DNA of 64,000 bases from a bacterium (GTDB taxonomy: Bacteria; Auribacterota; UBA3054): assembly GCA_017616555.1 (NCBI GenBank), contig JAFZXZ010000032.1:241862-305861 (forward strand), written 5' to 3'. The notes beneath the pieces were generated by a model. The model was given only the letters and a program-made list of their open reading frames with translations. It searched no databases and was not told the DNA's origin. Numbering within the stretch: the first letter of the stretch is position 1; each line of letters begins with the position of its first letter. The position numbers and the translations under genes are program-made. Below, piece after piece: positions 25,712 to 35,485 of this stretch.

Positions 25712-28129
25712 ATGGAATTAAGCAAGAACGACAAAGAAAAATTAGAATTTCCCTTGACCATACCGATGATCCCGGTGAGGGATATGGTGGCTTGCCCGTA
25801 TCTGGTCAGCCCGATACTTGTCGGCCGCCCTTCCTCCATCAGGGCCCTGGAAGAAGCCCAGGACACTGGCAAGATTATTTTCATAGCGACCCAAAAGAAA
25901 GAGCAGATCGACGATCCCAAGCAGAAGGACCTCTATCAAGTAGGAACGGTCGCAAGGATATTGCAGCTGCTGCGTCAGGATGAGACGGTCAGCGTTCTGG
26001 TGGAAGGCTTGGCCTGCGCCGACATCGTGAAGACTTCCAGCAAGTTTTTCACCATGGCGACCGTCAGCGAGCATGCGCTTGAAAAGAACATGACGAGCCT
26101 GGAATGCAGCGCCATGCGCCGGGCCGTCTTTAAGCTTTACTCAGAGTACGTCTCCAAAAACCCCAGGCTCTCGGAAGAACTGATGCGTTCCTTGGGGTCG
26201 GAAACGGACGATCTGAAATTCTATTACCTGGTGATTGGGAATCTTTTCATCAGAAACGACGAGAAGATGAAGCTTCTTGAGTGCACGCAGCTGAAAGAGG
26301 GTTTTAGGAAACTGCTTGAGATCCTGTCCAGGGAGACGGAGCTTCTGACGATGGAGCACAAGATCCTTGACGACGTCAAGCACCGCATCGACGATCAGCA
26401 GAAATCCTATTTTCTGAACGAGCAGATCAAGGCCATAGAAAAAGAGCTTGGCAAGAGGAGCTACAGCGAGGCGGACGACTATATCAAGCGCTTGCCGAAG
26501 ATGAAATTCCCCAAAGACGTCGCCAAGGCCGTCGATAAAGAATTGACGAAGCTAGACCATATGGCGCCTTTCAGCCCGGAGAGCACGGTGGCCAGGAACT
26601 ATCTCGACTGGATCTTCGACCTGCCTTGGGGAAAATATTCCCAGGACAAGACGGACCTTAAGGAAGCCAGGAGGATCCTTGACCGCACGCACTACGGTTT
26701 GAAGGAGCCCAAGGCGCGCGTCATGGAATTTTTGGCGGTAAAGGTGAAAAGGGAAAAGGAAAAGATTGAATTCCAGAACGGCGAGGATGGGACAGTACTA
26801 TGTCTGACAGGGCCTCCGGGCGTCGGCAAAACGACGCTGGCCAAATCCGTGGCAGAAGCCTTGGGCAGGAAATTTGTCCGTATCTCTTTGGGCGGCGTTT
26901 CCGACGAGTCCGAGATCAGGGGACACCGCAGGACCTACATTGGCTCTATGCCGGGCAGGATCGTGCAGGCTTTGAAGAAAGCCGGCACCATGAATCCTGT
27001 CATACTGCTCGACGAAGTTGACAAGATGACTTCCAGTTACCACGGCGATCCGACCGCCGCGCTTCTGGAAGTTCTGGACCCCGAGCAGAACACTGCTTTC
27101 AACGACCATTTCCTGGAAGTTGACCTGGACCTTTCCAAAGTGATCTTCATCTGCACCGCCAACATTGAGGACGCTATCCATCCGACTCTTAAAGACCGTA
27201 TGGAGAAGATCGCGCTTACGAGCTACACCGAAAGGGAAAAGCTTGAGATCGCCAAGAATTACCTGCTTGAAAAACAGAGAAGGATCAACGGCCTTACGGA
27301 AGTTCCTGCGACCAGCGACGCGGCGATCCTCAAGATCATCCGCGACTACACCTGCGAGTCCGGCGTGCGCCAGCTTGACAGGATGCTTTCCCAGGCTATG
27401 CGCAAACTGGTTTTGGAAATGGTAACTAAAGGCGAAGAGAAAGCGCCCGTTCTCGATGAAGCGGCTATCAGAAGGCTTCTGGGGACGCCCAAAGAATTCC
27501 CGGACCTTGAGCTGCCGAAACCTACCCCAGGCGTGGCCGTGGGATTAGCCTGGACGGAAGTTGGCGGCGCGATCCTGAAGATCGAAGCTCTGGCCATAAA
27601 AGGCAAAGGCGAGCTTATCCTGACGGGACAGTTGGGCGACGTGATGCAGGAGTCCGCGAGGGCGGCCCTGACGTACGTAAGAAAGATCTTGTCAAGAAGC
27701 GAAGCGGACGAAAAATTCTTCGTGCAGCACGACATTCACATCCACGTTCCGGAAGGCGCCATTCCCAAGGACGGCCCCTCCGCCGGCATTACTTTAGCCA
27801 GCGCGGTCTATTCCGTTATAACCGGCGTTCCCTTGAAGGAAAAACTGGCCATGACTGGCGAGATAACGCTGGGCGGTTCCGTTCTGCCGATCGGCGGAGT
27901 AAAGGAAAAATTCCTGGCGGCGCATAGGGCAGGCGTCCGGGAGATAATCCTCCCCAAGCGTTCCGAAGCGGAACTGGACGACGTGCCGGAGGAAGTTCTG
28001 AAAGACCTGACCATCCATAAAGTCGAGACTATGGAGGAAGTGATTGCACTTGCTTTCCCCAAGGGAGCGAAATTGCAAAGGAATGGCAAAGCGAAACCTA
28101 AAAGCAAAGCGAAAGGCGCCAAGAAATGA
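25712..28129 (+). CDS. lon: ATP-dependent protease Lon
   Basis: 805 residues with the full LonA layout. The N-terminal substrate domain opens with FPLTIPMIPVRDMVACPYLV, followed by a coiled coil, the AAA+ module (Walker A GPPGVGKT at 367-374, Walker B PVILLDEVDKM), and the protease domain with the Ser690 (PKDGPSAGIT) / Lys733 (GGVKEKFLAAH) dyad. The last residues form a Lys-rich tail (RNGKAKPKSKAKGAKK) of unknown use. It follows clpX after 3 bases, so three ATP-dependent protease genes share one promoter. Confidence 0.97.
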   Translation: MELSKNDKEKLEFPLTIPMIPVRDMVACPYLVSPILVGRPSSIRALEEAQDTGKIIFIATQKKEQIDDPKQKDLYQVGTVARILQLLRQDETVSVLVEGLACADIVKTSSKFFTMATVSEHALEKNMTSLECSAMRRAVFKLYSEYVSKNPRLSEELMRSLGSETDDLKFYYLVIGNLFIRNDEKMKLLECTQLKEGFRKLLEILSRETELLTMEHKILDDVKHRIDDQQKSYFLNEQIKAIEKELGKRSYSEADDYIKRLPKMKFPKDVAKAVDKELTKLDHMAPFSPESTVARNYLDWIFDLPWGKYSQDKTDLKEARRILDRTHYGLKEPKARVMEFLAVKVKREKEKIEFQNGEDGTVLCLTGPPGVGKTTLAKSVAEALGRKFVRISLGGVSDESEIRGHRRTYIGSMPGRIVQALKKAGTMNPVILLDEVDKMTSSYHGDPTAALLEVLDPEQNTAFNDHFLEVDLDLSKVIFICTANIEDAIHPTLKDRMEKIALTSYTEREKLEIAKNYLLEKQRRINGLTEVPATSDAAILKIIRDYTCESGVRQLDRMLSQAMRKLVLEMVTKGEEKAPVLDEAAIRRLLGTPKEFPDLELPKPTPGVAVGLAWTEVGGAILKIEALAIKGKGELILTGQLGDVMQESARAALTYVRKILSRSEADEKFFVQHDIHIHVPEGAIPKDGPSAGITLASAVYSVITGVPLKEKLAMTGEITLGGSVLPIGGVKEKFLAAHRAGVREIILPKRSEAELDDVPEEVLKDLTIHKVETMEEVIALAFPKGAKLQRNGKAKPKSKAKGAKK

Positions 28130-28860
28130 GTTTGGACAATATTGATATGAGCCGCGTGCCGAAGCACATTGCCATCATCATGGACGGCAACGGGCGCTGG
28201 GCCAAGGAGCATTCCCTGGCTACCAGGCTGAAAGGGCACGAAGCCGGCGCTCAGACGGTGAGAAGAGCTCTCAAAGCCTGCGACGAACTGGGAGTGCGCT
28301 ATCTTACGCTCTACACTTTCTCGACGGAGAATTGGAAACGTCCGAAAGCGGAAGTGGAGGGACTGATGGCGCTTTTAAGCCGTTTTCTGGATGCGCACAA
28401 GGACGAGCTTTTGGAAAAGGGCATAAGATTGAGGGCGATGGGGGAGCGATACCCCTTGCCGGAAACAGTTCTCACAAAGCTTGACAGCGTCTGCGAAATG
28501 ACCAAAGAAAACAAGAAGCTCGACCTCATATTGGCTTTGAATTACGGTTCGCGCACGGAAATAACGGCTGCAGCCCGCAAACTGGCTGTCAAGGTGAAAG
28601 CGGGCGAACTGTCGCCGGAAGAAATAAGCGAGGAAACGCTTGCTAGTGAACTCTATCTTCCCGACGTTCCGGATCCGGAACTGATGATAAGGACGGGAGG
28701 AGAAATGCGTCTTTCCAATTTCCTTCTTTGGCAGCTCTCTTACAGCGAGCTCTACGTTACGCCGAAATACTGGCCAGACCTTGAAACTGAAGATATAATC
28801 GCGGCGGTAGCCGCCTATCAGAAACGCGACAGGCGTTTTGGAGAAGTGAAATCATGCTGA
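28126..28860 (+). CDS. uppS: Undecaprenyl diphosphate synthase
   Basis: 244 residues of the cis-prenyltransferase family. It has the catalytic Asp20 in IIMDGNGRWAK, the helper motif TLYTFSTENWKRP, LNYGSRTEI, and the C-terminal PDPELMIRTGGEMRLSNFLLWQLSYSE region. It condenses isopentenyl diphosphate onto farnesyl diphosphate to make the C55 carrier for peptidoglycan and O-antigen. It overlaps lon by 4 bases and cdsA by 7. Confidence 0.96.
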   Translation: MSLDNIDMSRVPKHIAIIMDGNGRWAKEHSLATRLKGHEAGAQTVRRALKACDELGVRYLTLYTFSTENWKRPKAEVEGLMALLSRFLDAHKDELLEKGIRLRAMGERYPLPETVLTKLDSVCEMTKENKKLDLILALNYGSRTEITAAARKLAVKVKAGELSPEEISEETLASELYLPDVPDPELMIRTGGEMRLSNFLLWQLSYSELYVTPKYWPDLETEDIIAAVAAYQKRDRRFGEVKSC

Positions 28861-29768
28861 AATACCGTATCCCGAGCGCACTGCTGCTCATAGCCGTTTT
28901 TTCCATGGCCGTCTGGGGTCTCTACAAGCCTTACCTCTTCTGGCTTCTGCCTTCTGTCGCCTGCCTTCTGGTAGTGGCGGGAAGCATTGAAATGCTTAAT
29001 ATGACGAGGACGCAGGGCGCTTACAAGATCTGGACCATTGCCGCCGCTTTGATGATATTGCTTAGCGGATTCTTTTATTTCCGTTATCCTAATTTCCAGA
29101 GAATGAAAGTCGTCCTGGGCTTTATCGCTCTTTTGATCTTCACGGCGACTTTCCTGATCCCTTTGTTCATCAACAAAATTGAAGGCGCCATCCAATCTGT
29201 TTCCGCTTCTTTCCTGACGCTGCTGTACATTCCCGTGCCCGTAGCCATGCTCTTGGGCGTCGCGCTCATAGGCTACACTTCCGCCAAGCTTGACGGAAGG
29301 CTCTTGCTGCCGTATTTTGTCTTTATCGTCAAGGGCGCGGACATCGGAGCCTACTGCGTAGGCACGCTTTTCGCCAAGTCGCCTCTCGGAAATCATAAGT
29401 TCGTTCCGGAAATTAGCCCCAAGAAGAGTATCGAGGGCCTTGTGGGAGGCATTTGCTTTTCCCTCGCCATCGGCGTCCTTGGAGCTTTGTATCTCCCGAA
29501 CGTTTCCGACGCCATGCTGCTTCTGGGTTCCAAAATAGCGGCTAATCCCTCGGTCGGAAGGATCGCGGGAGCGCTCATAATTTCCCTGATCCTCTGCCTG
29601 CTTTCCATTGTGGGAGACCTGGTCGAATCGATCTGGAAACGCGACAGCGGAATAAAGGATTCCGGCAGTTACGTTCCAGGAATGGGAGGAATATTGGACG
29701 TGGCGGACAGCCTTCTTTTGGCGGCGCCTTTCATGTACGCGATAACTTTGACTTTTAGTCGCTTTTAA
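28854..29768 (+). CDS. cdsA: Phosphatidate cytidylyltransferase
   Basis: 304 residues with about eight membrane helices. The signature near the end reads RDSGIKDSGSYVPGMGGILDVADSLLLAAP. The family motif is S-x-x-x-KD-x5-PGHGG-x-x-D-R-x-DS. Here the His of PGHGG is Met and the Arg is Val, though the KD and the two later Asp residues remain. It makes CDP-diacylglycerol for phospholipid synthesis. The uppS-cdsA order is widespread, which supports the call. Confidence 0.9.
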   Translation: MLKYRIPSALLLIAVFSMAVWGLYKPYLFWLLPSVACLLVVAGSIEMLNMTRTQGAYKIWTIAAALMILLSGFFYFRYPNFQRMKVVLGFIALLIFTATFLIPLFINKIEGAIQSVSASFLTLLYIPVPVAMLLGVALIGYTSAKLDGRLLLPYFVFIVKGADIGAYCVGTLFAKSPLGNHKFVPEISPKKSIEGLVGGICFSLAIGVLGALYLPNVSDAMLLLGSKIAANPSVGRIAGALIISLILCLLSIVGDLVESIWKRDSGIKDSGSYVPGMGGILDVADSLLLAAPFMYAITLTFSRF

Positions 29769-29791
29769 CTTGTAAAAACAGGAGATAATTT

Positions 29792-30757
29792 ATGTTGGTC
29801 TTAACAGGCGGAGCGGGCTTTATAGGAAGCTGCCTTTTGGCTAAGCTCAACGAGAACGGCGTAAACGATATCATCGTGGTGGACAATTTGGCCAGCACCG
29901 AGAAATGGAAGAATCTGGTCGGCAAGCGTTTTGAAATGTATCTGCAGAAGCAGGAATTCCTGATGCTCATGAGCCAGGGCAAGCTCGAGAAGATAGACGC
30001 GATCATTCACCTCGGCGCCTGTTCAAGCACGACGGAAAAGAATGCGGATTATCTCATGGCCAACAATCTTAACTACACCAAGGCCCTGGCGGCCTGGTGC
30101 CTGAAGAACGGCAAGAAGATGTGGTACGCTTCGAGCGCCGCCACCTACGGCGACGGATCATTGGGATATAGCGACGACGACGCCCTGACGCCCAAACTCA
30201 GGCCGCTCAACATGTACGGCTACTCCAAGCAGCTTTTCGACGAATGGCTCATCAAAAACAAATGCCAGAATAAGCTTACGGGCTTCCGCTTCTTCAACGT
30301 TTTCGGTCCCAACGAATACCACAAGGAGAGCATGCGCTCGATGATACTTAAAGCTTTCCCCAAAGCCAGGGACGAGCACAAGATCTCGCTGTTCGCCTCC
30401 GATCGTCCGGACTATAAGGACGGCGAGCAGAAGCGCGATTTCGTCTATGTCAAGGACGTTGTGGAAGTCATCATGTATTTCTACAAACACCCGGAGATCG
30501 GCGGCATCTACAACATCGGCACCGGCAAAGCCCAGAGCTGGAACGACGTTGCGAAAGCGATGTTCAAAGCCCTCGGCGTCAACGGCGAAATAGAGTACAT
30601 CGAGATGCCGGATATTCTGAAGGGCAAGTACCAGTATTTCACGGAAGCCGACCTTAAAAAACTGAGAGCTGCCGGCTGCAAGCACCAGTTCATGACGCTT
30701 GAGGAATCCGTCGGCGACTATGTCAAGAATTATTTGCTTGAGGAAAAATACCTGTGA
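29792..30757 (+). CDS. hldD: ADP-L-glycero-D-manno-heptose 6-epimerase
   Basis: 321 residues of the extended SDR family. It has the NAD loop TGGAGFIGSCLLAKL, the substrate motif SSAATYGDG, the catalytic Tyr-Lys in NMYGYSKQLFDEW, and RFFNVFGPNEYHK. HldD converts ADP-D-glycero- to ADP-L-glycero-manno-heptose, the donor of LPS inner-core heptose, so this organism probably makes a heptose-containing core. An AGGAGA ribosome site lies about 8 bases before the ATG. The stop overlaps the next gene as GTGA. Confidence 0.92.
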   Translation: MLVLTGGAGFIGSCLLAKLNENGVNDIIVVDNLASTEKWKNLVGKRFEMYLQKQEFLMLMSQGKLEKIDAIIHLGACSSTTEKNADYLMANNLNYTKALAAWCLKNGKKMWYASSAATYGDGSLGYSDDDALTPKLRPLNMYGYSKQLFDEWLIKNKCQNKLTGFRFFNVFGPNEYHKESMRSMILKAFPKARDEHKISLFASDRPDYKDGEQKRDFVYVKDVVEVIMYFYKHPEIGGIYNIGTGKAQSWNDVAKAMFKALGVNGEIEYIEMPDILKGKYQYFTEADLKKLRAAGCKHQFMTLEESVGDYVKNYLLEEKYL

Positions 30758-31506
30758 GATATTTTCTTTTGTTTTTCGGCCTGACTCTGGCGGCGCTTTT
30801 CGTTATTGGAGAAGAAGCCAAAACCGAACCGAAGAAGCCGCAGCACGTCAATCCCGCCAGCTATGACGACATAGCGGACGGCGAGCTTTATTGGGGCGAC
30901 TGGGACGGCAGCATCATGGGCAGAGTTATAGACAAAGACAGGAAGCCCATTCCTTTTGCCAAAGTGAAAGTGCATTCCAAGAATTTGGAGACGACGGCCG
31001 ACAAAGACGGCAACTTCCAGATTGACGGCCTGCAGGTAGGCGGCCACTATTCGCTCATCATTAGCTCCCACGGAATGGAGCCGGGCGTAGCCCGCTGGAT
31101 CCCCATTCCGGTTGTGAAGGTCGCGAAGATCGGCGACTTCAGCATTGAGCGCGAAAAGGCCTGGACGAACTTCTGGGTGATCGCCACCAATACCGTGATC
31201 GTTACTGAAACGGATGCTATGAGCAACAGCTACGAAAAGGTCGTGACGAACTGCATCAGCAACTATTACGACGTCGTGGAAGACGAGACCAACGTTTACA
31301 ACTACACCGAATGGTATTTCCGCTTCCATTTGAATTACCTTGAGCGCCGCGTATTGGAGAGCCTCGGCATAACGAACGTGCCGCTGGCGAAAAAAGAACT
31401 CATCCGCCTAGGTATCGGCTTCGGTCCCGACGGCAGGCCGACGGAACCGAAGATTGAGGAAGAGGAAAAGGAAGAAAAGGAAATAAAAGAAGAAAAGCCT
31501 GAATAA
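30754..31506 (+). CDS. Secreted protein with carboxypeptidase-regulatory-like fold
   Basis: 250 residues starting with GTG inside the hldD stop. A signal peptide (RYFLLFFGLTLAALFVIGE) is followed by a beta-sandwich segment at about 45-110 (GSIMGRVIDKDRKPIPFAKV, then ADKDGNFQIDGLQVGGHYSL), typical of CarboxypepD_reg-like domains that bind or scaffold at the cell surface. The rest is not recognised. The C-terminus is a Lys/Glu repeat tail. It lies 3 bases before the sensor kinase gene; it may be a periplasmic partner of that kinase, but this is only context. Confidence 0.65.
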   Translation: MRYFLLFFGLTLAALFVIGEEAKTEPKKPQHVNPASYDDIADGELYWGDWDGSIMGRVIDKDRKPIPFAKVKVHSKNLETTADKDGNFQIDGLQVGGHYSLIISSHGMEPGVARWIPIPVVKVAKIGDFSIEREKAWTNFWVIATNTVIVTETDAMSNSYEKVVTNCISNYYDVVEDETNVYNYTEWYFRFHLNYLERRVLESLGITNVPLAKKELIRLGIGFGPDGRPTEPKIEEEEKEEKEIKEEKPE

Positions 31507-31509
31507 AGC

Positions 31510-33009
31510 ATGACCAACCCCCGTTTAGTCAGAAGACTGCCCCTATTCTCATCGCTTTTCCTGGCGGTGCTGATAGTGGCTGTCGCTTTTTCGTATTCCT
31601 ACCGCGACCACGCGCTCTTTACGGAATACGCGAGAATGACGGCCATCAGGGAGGGCAACACGCTTATGACAAGCTTTCATTCCTGGGTTGGCAGGGGGCG
31701 TTTCAGGGACATGTCGCTAGAGGACTTCACAAACGTCACTTTATACGTCTGCCGCAATTCCTCGGCCAGCATCTATTCTTTTCTGATGCCGAACATGCAG
31801 GTCTTCAACGCCGGTATGAAAGAGTTGCCTATGCGCTATCTTGCGGAACTCAGGGACAGGAGCGTTCCGACCAACGGCTTCAGGGCTTTCCATTTCACAA
31901 GCGAGGACGGAAAGTATGTGCTCTTTTGCACACCGGTCTTCACGTATTACCTCAATTCCGGAACGCGAAGAGTTCCCGGCGTCAACAGTTATTCCAACGC
32001 GTTGGATGAGAACAGCGAGATCCAGAACCGCCGCAGAGCTGACATCCGCTATTTCTGTCGTCTTTTGACCGGCAGCTCCTGCCACTTCGAACTTATGAAC
32101 ATGAAAGGCGACGATCTTCCGCTGGCCATAATCGGCATCCCTACGGAAACGTATTCCGCCTATGTGAATCCCAGGAGAGTCCACGGGCTCATCTTCCTGG
32201 CGATCTTCGCGATCATAACTTTCTTCCTTATCTTCATCGTCAGCTTCACTAGGGAAAAGCGTAGCGTGGAGCGGTCGCTTAAGATCGCCGAGGAACAGAA
32301 CGCCGCATTGCAGTCGGAAAAGATCTTCAACGACAGGCTCGTTACGATAGGACGGGCTGCTGCTGCCATCGCCCATGACCTGAGGAACCCTTTGAGCTCC
32401 ATAAGAGGTTTCATCGAACTTTTCAAAAAGCATGCTGATGAGACTAAGGACGAAGTCTATTCCAAGCATACGGACGTGATGCTGAGGGAAATAGACAGGC
32501 TCAACAACCGCATTACCAGCATACTTAATTTTGCCAAACCGGATACGCTGAACCTGAGGCGCTGCCAGATAAAGGAATTCCTCGATCAGCTTGTCGCCAT
32601 GGAGGATTCCGACGCTGAGTCGAGAGGAGTTGACCTTGTCATTGACCTCGGACCGGACCTTCCCGACGTCATGCTTGACGAAGCGGTCTTCATGCGCGCC
32701 GCACTGAATCTCTGCGTCAACGCCTACGACGCCATGCCTTACGGCGGGGAATTGAGGATCCGCTGCAGAAGAAGCGGAACTTTCCTTTCCGTGGCTTTTC
32801 AAGATTCCGGCTCCGGAATTAAGCCTGATCTTATGGAGCATATTTTCGATCCTTTCATAACTTCGAAGGCGGAAGGCTCAGGCTTAGGCTTGGCCAGCGT
32901 GGAGAAAGCCGTCACCGAACACAAGGGCACAATAACAGCCCGCAACGCCGCCGCGGGAGGAGCTATCTTCGAGATACTGCTTCCCGACGCTGATTCCTTT
33001 GACAAATGA
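31510..33009 (+). CDS. Membrane sensor histidine kinase (NtrB-like)
   Basis: 499 residues. One membrane helix near the N-terminus (LFSSLFLAVLIVAVAFSYSY) and another at about 219-240 flank a periplasmic sensor domain of about 180 residues. The HisKA domain carries His289 in AIAHDLRNPLSSIRGF. The ATPase domain shows the N box (NLCVNAYDAM), G1 (DSGSGIKPD) and G2 (GSGLGLASVEKA). It should phosphorylate the sigma54-type regulator encoded next, with a 4-base overlap. The signal is unknown. Confidence 0.92.
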   Translation: MTNPRLVRRLPLFSSLFLAVLIVAVAFSYSYRDHALFTEYARMTAIREGNTLMTSFHSWVGRGRFRDMSLEDFTNVTLYVCRNSSASIYSFLMPNMQVFNAGMKELPMRYLAELRDRSVPTNGFRAFHFTSEDGKYVLFCTPVFTYYLNSGTRRVPGVNSYSNALDENSEIQNRRRADIRYFCRLLTGSSCHFELMNMKGDDLPLAIIGIPTETYSAYVNPRRVHGLIFLAIFAIITFFLIFIVSFTREKRSVERSLKIAEEQNAALQSEKIFNDRLVTIGRAAAAIAHDLRNPLSSIRGFIELFKKHADETKDEVYSKHTDVMLREIDRLNNRITSILNFAKPDTLNLRRCQIKEFLDQLVAMEDSDAESRGVDLVIDLGPDLPDVMLDEAVFMRAALNLCVNAYDAMPYGGELRIRCRRSGTFLSVAFQDSGSGIKPDLMEHIFDPFITSKAEGSGLGLASVEKAVTEHKGTITARNAAAGGAIFEILLPDADSFDK

Positions 33010-34340
33010 TCAAAACTCATGAAACCTGGATACTGGTCGCCGACGATGACAGGGCGCACCGCGACATGCTGAGGGCTAACCTTGAGCACGCCGGATATTC
33101 TGTTATGGAAGTGACGAACGGAAGCGAGGCGGTCAAATGCGTGAAAACGCAGCATCCCGACCTTGTCTTAATGGATATGCGCATGCCGGAAATGGACGGC
33201 CTTACGGCAGTAAAGGAAATAAGGAAAATAAACGAGCGCGTGCCGATCCTGATCATGACAGCTTACGGAACGATCGAGAATGCGGTGCAGACCGTTAAAT
33301 CCGGAGCTTACGACTACATCTTAAAGCCGCTTGACATGAGCGTTCTCATGAAGACCATAAAAATCGGCCTTCAGAAACAGGACGAACAGGAAGAACAATC
33401 CAAGCTTGTTTCAAGCGAGACTTATATCGCCGAAAGCTCAGTCATGAAAGATATTTTTGCGCTTGCGGAAAAAGTCGCAAGAAGCGAGGCAAACGTTCTT
33501 CTGACGGGCGAGAGCGGGACAGGCAAGGAAGTCCTGGCGAATTTCATCCAGGAAAAAAGCGCTAGAAGCGACAAGCCTTTCGTCAAGGTGAACTGCGCCG
33601 CTCTGCACGACCAGCTTCTGGAGTCCGAGCTCTTCGGGCATGAGAAGGGCGCCTTCACCGGCGCGGTCGCTCAAAGGAAGGGCCGCTTTGAACTGGCGGA
33701 CACAGGCACGATATTCCTGGACGAGATAGGGGACATGGCCCTGGAAACTCAGGCCAAGATCCTGAGGGCTCTCCAGCAGGGAACATTTGAGCGGCTTGGC
33801 GGAACGCAGACCATAAAAACGGATTGCCGTGTGATCGCCGCTACCAACAAAGACCTTGAGGCTGCAGTCGCGGCCGGAAGATTCCGCGAGGATCTCTACT
33901 ACCGCCTCTCCGTTGTGCCGATGCCGATCCCGCCTTTGCGGGAGAGGAAGGAGGATATTCCGGCCCTGGCGAACTACTTTTTGAAAAAGCATTCCGAGAA
34001 GAACCGCAAGCACATGAAACGCATTGTCCAGGAGGCGATGGACAAACTTGTCGCCTACGATTGGCCCGGGAACGTCAGGGAACTCTCGAACTGCATCGAG
34101 AGGGCTGTCATACTCTCCCTGGGAGACGACATAACCTTAGAGTCGCTTCCCAACAGCATAAGACAGTCCTCTTCCGCACCGGCAGGCGACCTTAACATTA
34201 TGGAGCAAGCTGAGCGCAGCGCCATACTGACCGCCCTCAAGTCCTGCGGCGGCAACAAGAGCCTGGCTGCTGAAAAACTCGGAATAAACCGCAAGACCCT
34301 TGCAAGCAAAATGCAACGCTACAATATAAGTGAGGAATGA
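33006..34340 (+). CDS. Sigma54-dependent response regulator (NtrC family)
   Basis: 444 residues. The receiver domain carries phospho-acceptor Asp57 ([13 protein letters not shown]). The AAA+ activator domain has Walker A GESGTGKE (168-175), the sigma54-contact loop GAFTGA, and the [11 protein letters not shown] Walker B. A C-terminal Fis-type helix-turn-helix follows ([20 protein letters not shown]). It turns on sigma54 promoters when phosphorylated by the upstream kinase. Overlaps of 4 bases on both sides show it belongs to a tight operon. Confidence 0.95.
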   Translation: MIKTHETWILVADDDRAHRDMLRANLEHAGYSVMEVTNGSEAVKCVKTQHPDLVLMDMRMPEMDGLTAVKEIRKINERVPILIMTAYGTIENAVQTVKSGAYDYILKPLDMSVLMKTIKIGLQKQDEQEEQSKLVSSETYIAESSVMKDIFALAEKVARSEANVLLTGESGTGKEVLANFIQEKSARSDKPFVKVNCAALHDQLLESELFGHEKGAFTGAVAQRKGRFELADTGTIFLDEIGDMALETQAKILRALQQGTFERLGGTQTIKTDCRVIAATNKDLEAAVAAGRFREDLYYRLSVVPMPIPPLRERKEDIPALANYFLKKHSEKNRKHMKRIVQEAMDKLVAYDWPGNVRELSNCIERAVILSLGDDITLESLPNSIRQSSSAPAGDLNIMEQAERSAILTALKSCGGNKSLAAEKLGINRKTLASKMQRYNISEE

Positions 34341-35485
34341 AAATGCCTAGTCTTATACTGCCACTCTTTTTCTTAGTTTGCGCAATGATTTGCCCGGCCG
34401 CGACCGGAACGGAAGTAAAGCATATCAGGGAGATCGCCACCAACGTGGTGGAAGTCTCAGAGCCTTACTATTTCCCGAGGCTGGCTTTTGAGCTCGGCAA
34501 ATATCCCTGCATGGAAAGTCTTGAGGCCCTCAACTTAATGTGGGGGAAATGTCAGGTGGAGCCAAACCCCTACACCAGCAGCACCACCAGAGACGATCTT
34601 TACATCGCCAGGGCTTACATTCTCTATTCCGTCGCCAGGATCGGTTCCACTTTCCCGCCGGGGGCCCAGATGCTTAAAGAGCATTCCGAGATCTCGCGCC
34701 CCTTAGGCATGGCTTTTTTGCAGGCCAAGAGCAATGCGCTCATAAGCTTCCTAAAGAAAGGCGTCCCCGGCCTTATAGGCTCCGTTAAGCCCGCCTCCAG
34801 CGACACCGAGATCTATCTGATGAAGAAATTCATTCCCGGCGCCGCGTTCATCATCAAGAACTGTCCGGACCTCAACGGCGAAGGCATCCGCTTCGAAGAC
34901 TTGAGAAGAATGCTGGAAGCGATCTGTCTGCTCGAGATGTCGGGCTCCAAGGACGCTCTGCAGCTCTTAAACCAGATGCTGGGCACCAACGACGCCCGCT
35001 ATTGGGAGAAGGCGGTCTTCCGCGCGGTCTATAACCTTGACATTACGGACGAGGAAAAATTCGAGTTCTATAAAAGAGCCTACGCTATGACTAAGAACAA
35101 AACGGTTGACAAGGCGCCCAAGAATTTGAAAGGCGAACCTGAATTCTCTATCCGCAACATTTCCGGTGAAGCGCATCTCATTCTCCTCGTCTCCCGTCTC
35201 GATATCCCGATCAAGGAAAAAGGCCAGCTCTATGAAAAATCCCTGGTCAGCAAATCTTTCACCGCCAAAGAAGCGGTCGTGGACGCCATGATCAGGGAAG
35301 GCCTTTTCAAGAATCTTATGGCGGTCTTTTCCGGCCGCAACAAGGACATGAACCTGGCGCAGTTCGCCATCTACCGCTTAGGCTACGACGCCTCAGCCGG
35401 ATCCAAAGACATCCTTAAAAAGCTTGTCAAAGGCGAGAACAAAACACTCGCTGAGACTGCCAAAGAAGCTCTGCTCATAAAATGA
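34337..35485 (+). CDS. Secreted alpha-helical protein of unknown function
   Basis: 382 residues with a signal peptide (PSLILPLFFLVCAMICPAAT). The mature chain is largely helical, with segments reminiscent of HEAT-type solenoids (EMSGSKDALQLLNQMLG, YRLGYDASAGSKDILKKLVK). No family is recognised. It overlaps the response regulator and nth by 4 bases each. Confidence 0.65.
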   Translation: MKMPSLILPLFFLVCAMICPAATGTEVKHIREIATNVVEVSEPYYFPRLAFELGKYPCMESLEALNLMWGKCQVEPNPYTSSTTRDDLYIARAYILYSVARIGSTFPPGAQMLKEHSEISRPLGMAFLQAKSNALISFLKKGVPGLIGSVKPASSDTEIYLMKKFIPGAAFIIKNCPDLNGEGIRFEDLRRMLEAICLLEMSGSKDALQLLNQMLGTNDARYWEKAVFRAVYNLDITDEEKFEFYKRAYAMTKNKTVDKAPKNLKGEPEFSIRNISGEAHLILLVSRLDIPIKEKGQLYEKSLVSKSFTAKEAVVDAMIREGLFKNLMAVFSGRNKDMNLAQFAIYRLGYDASAGSKDILKKLVKGENKTLAETAKEALLIK

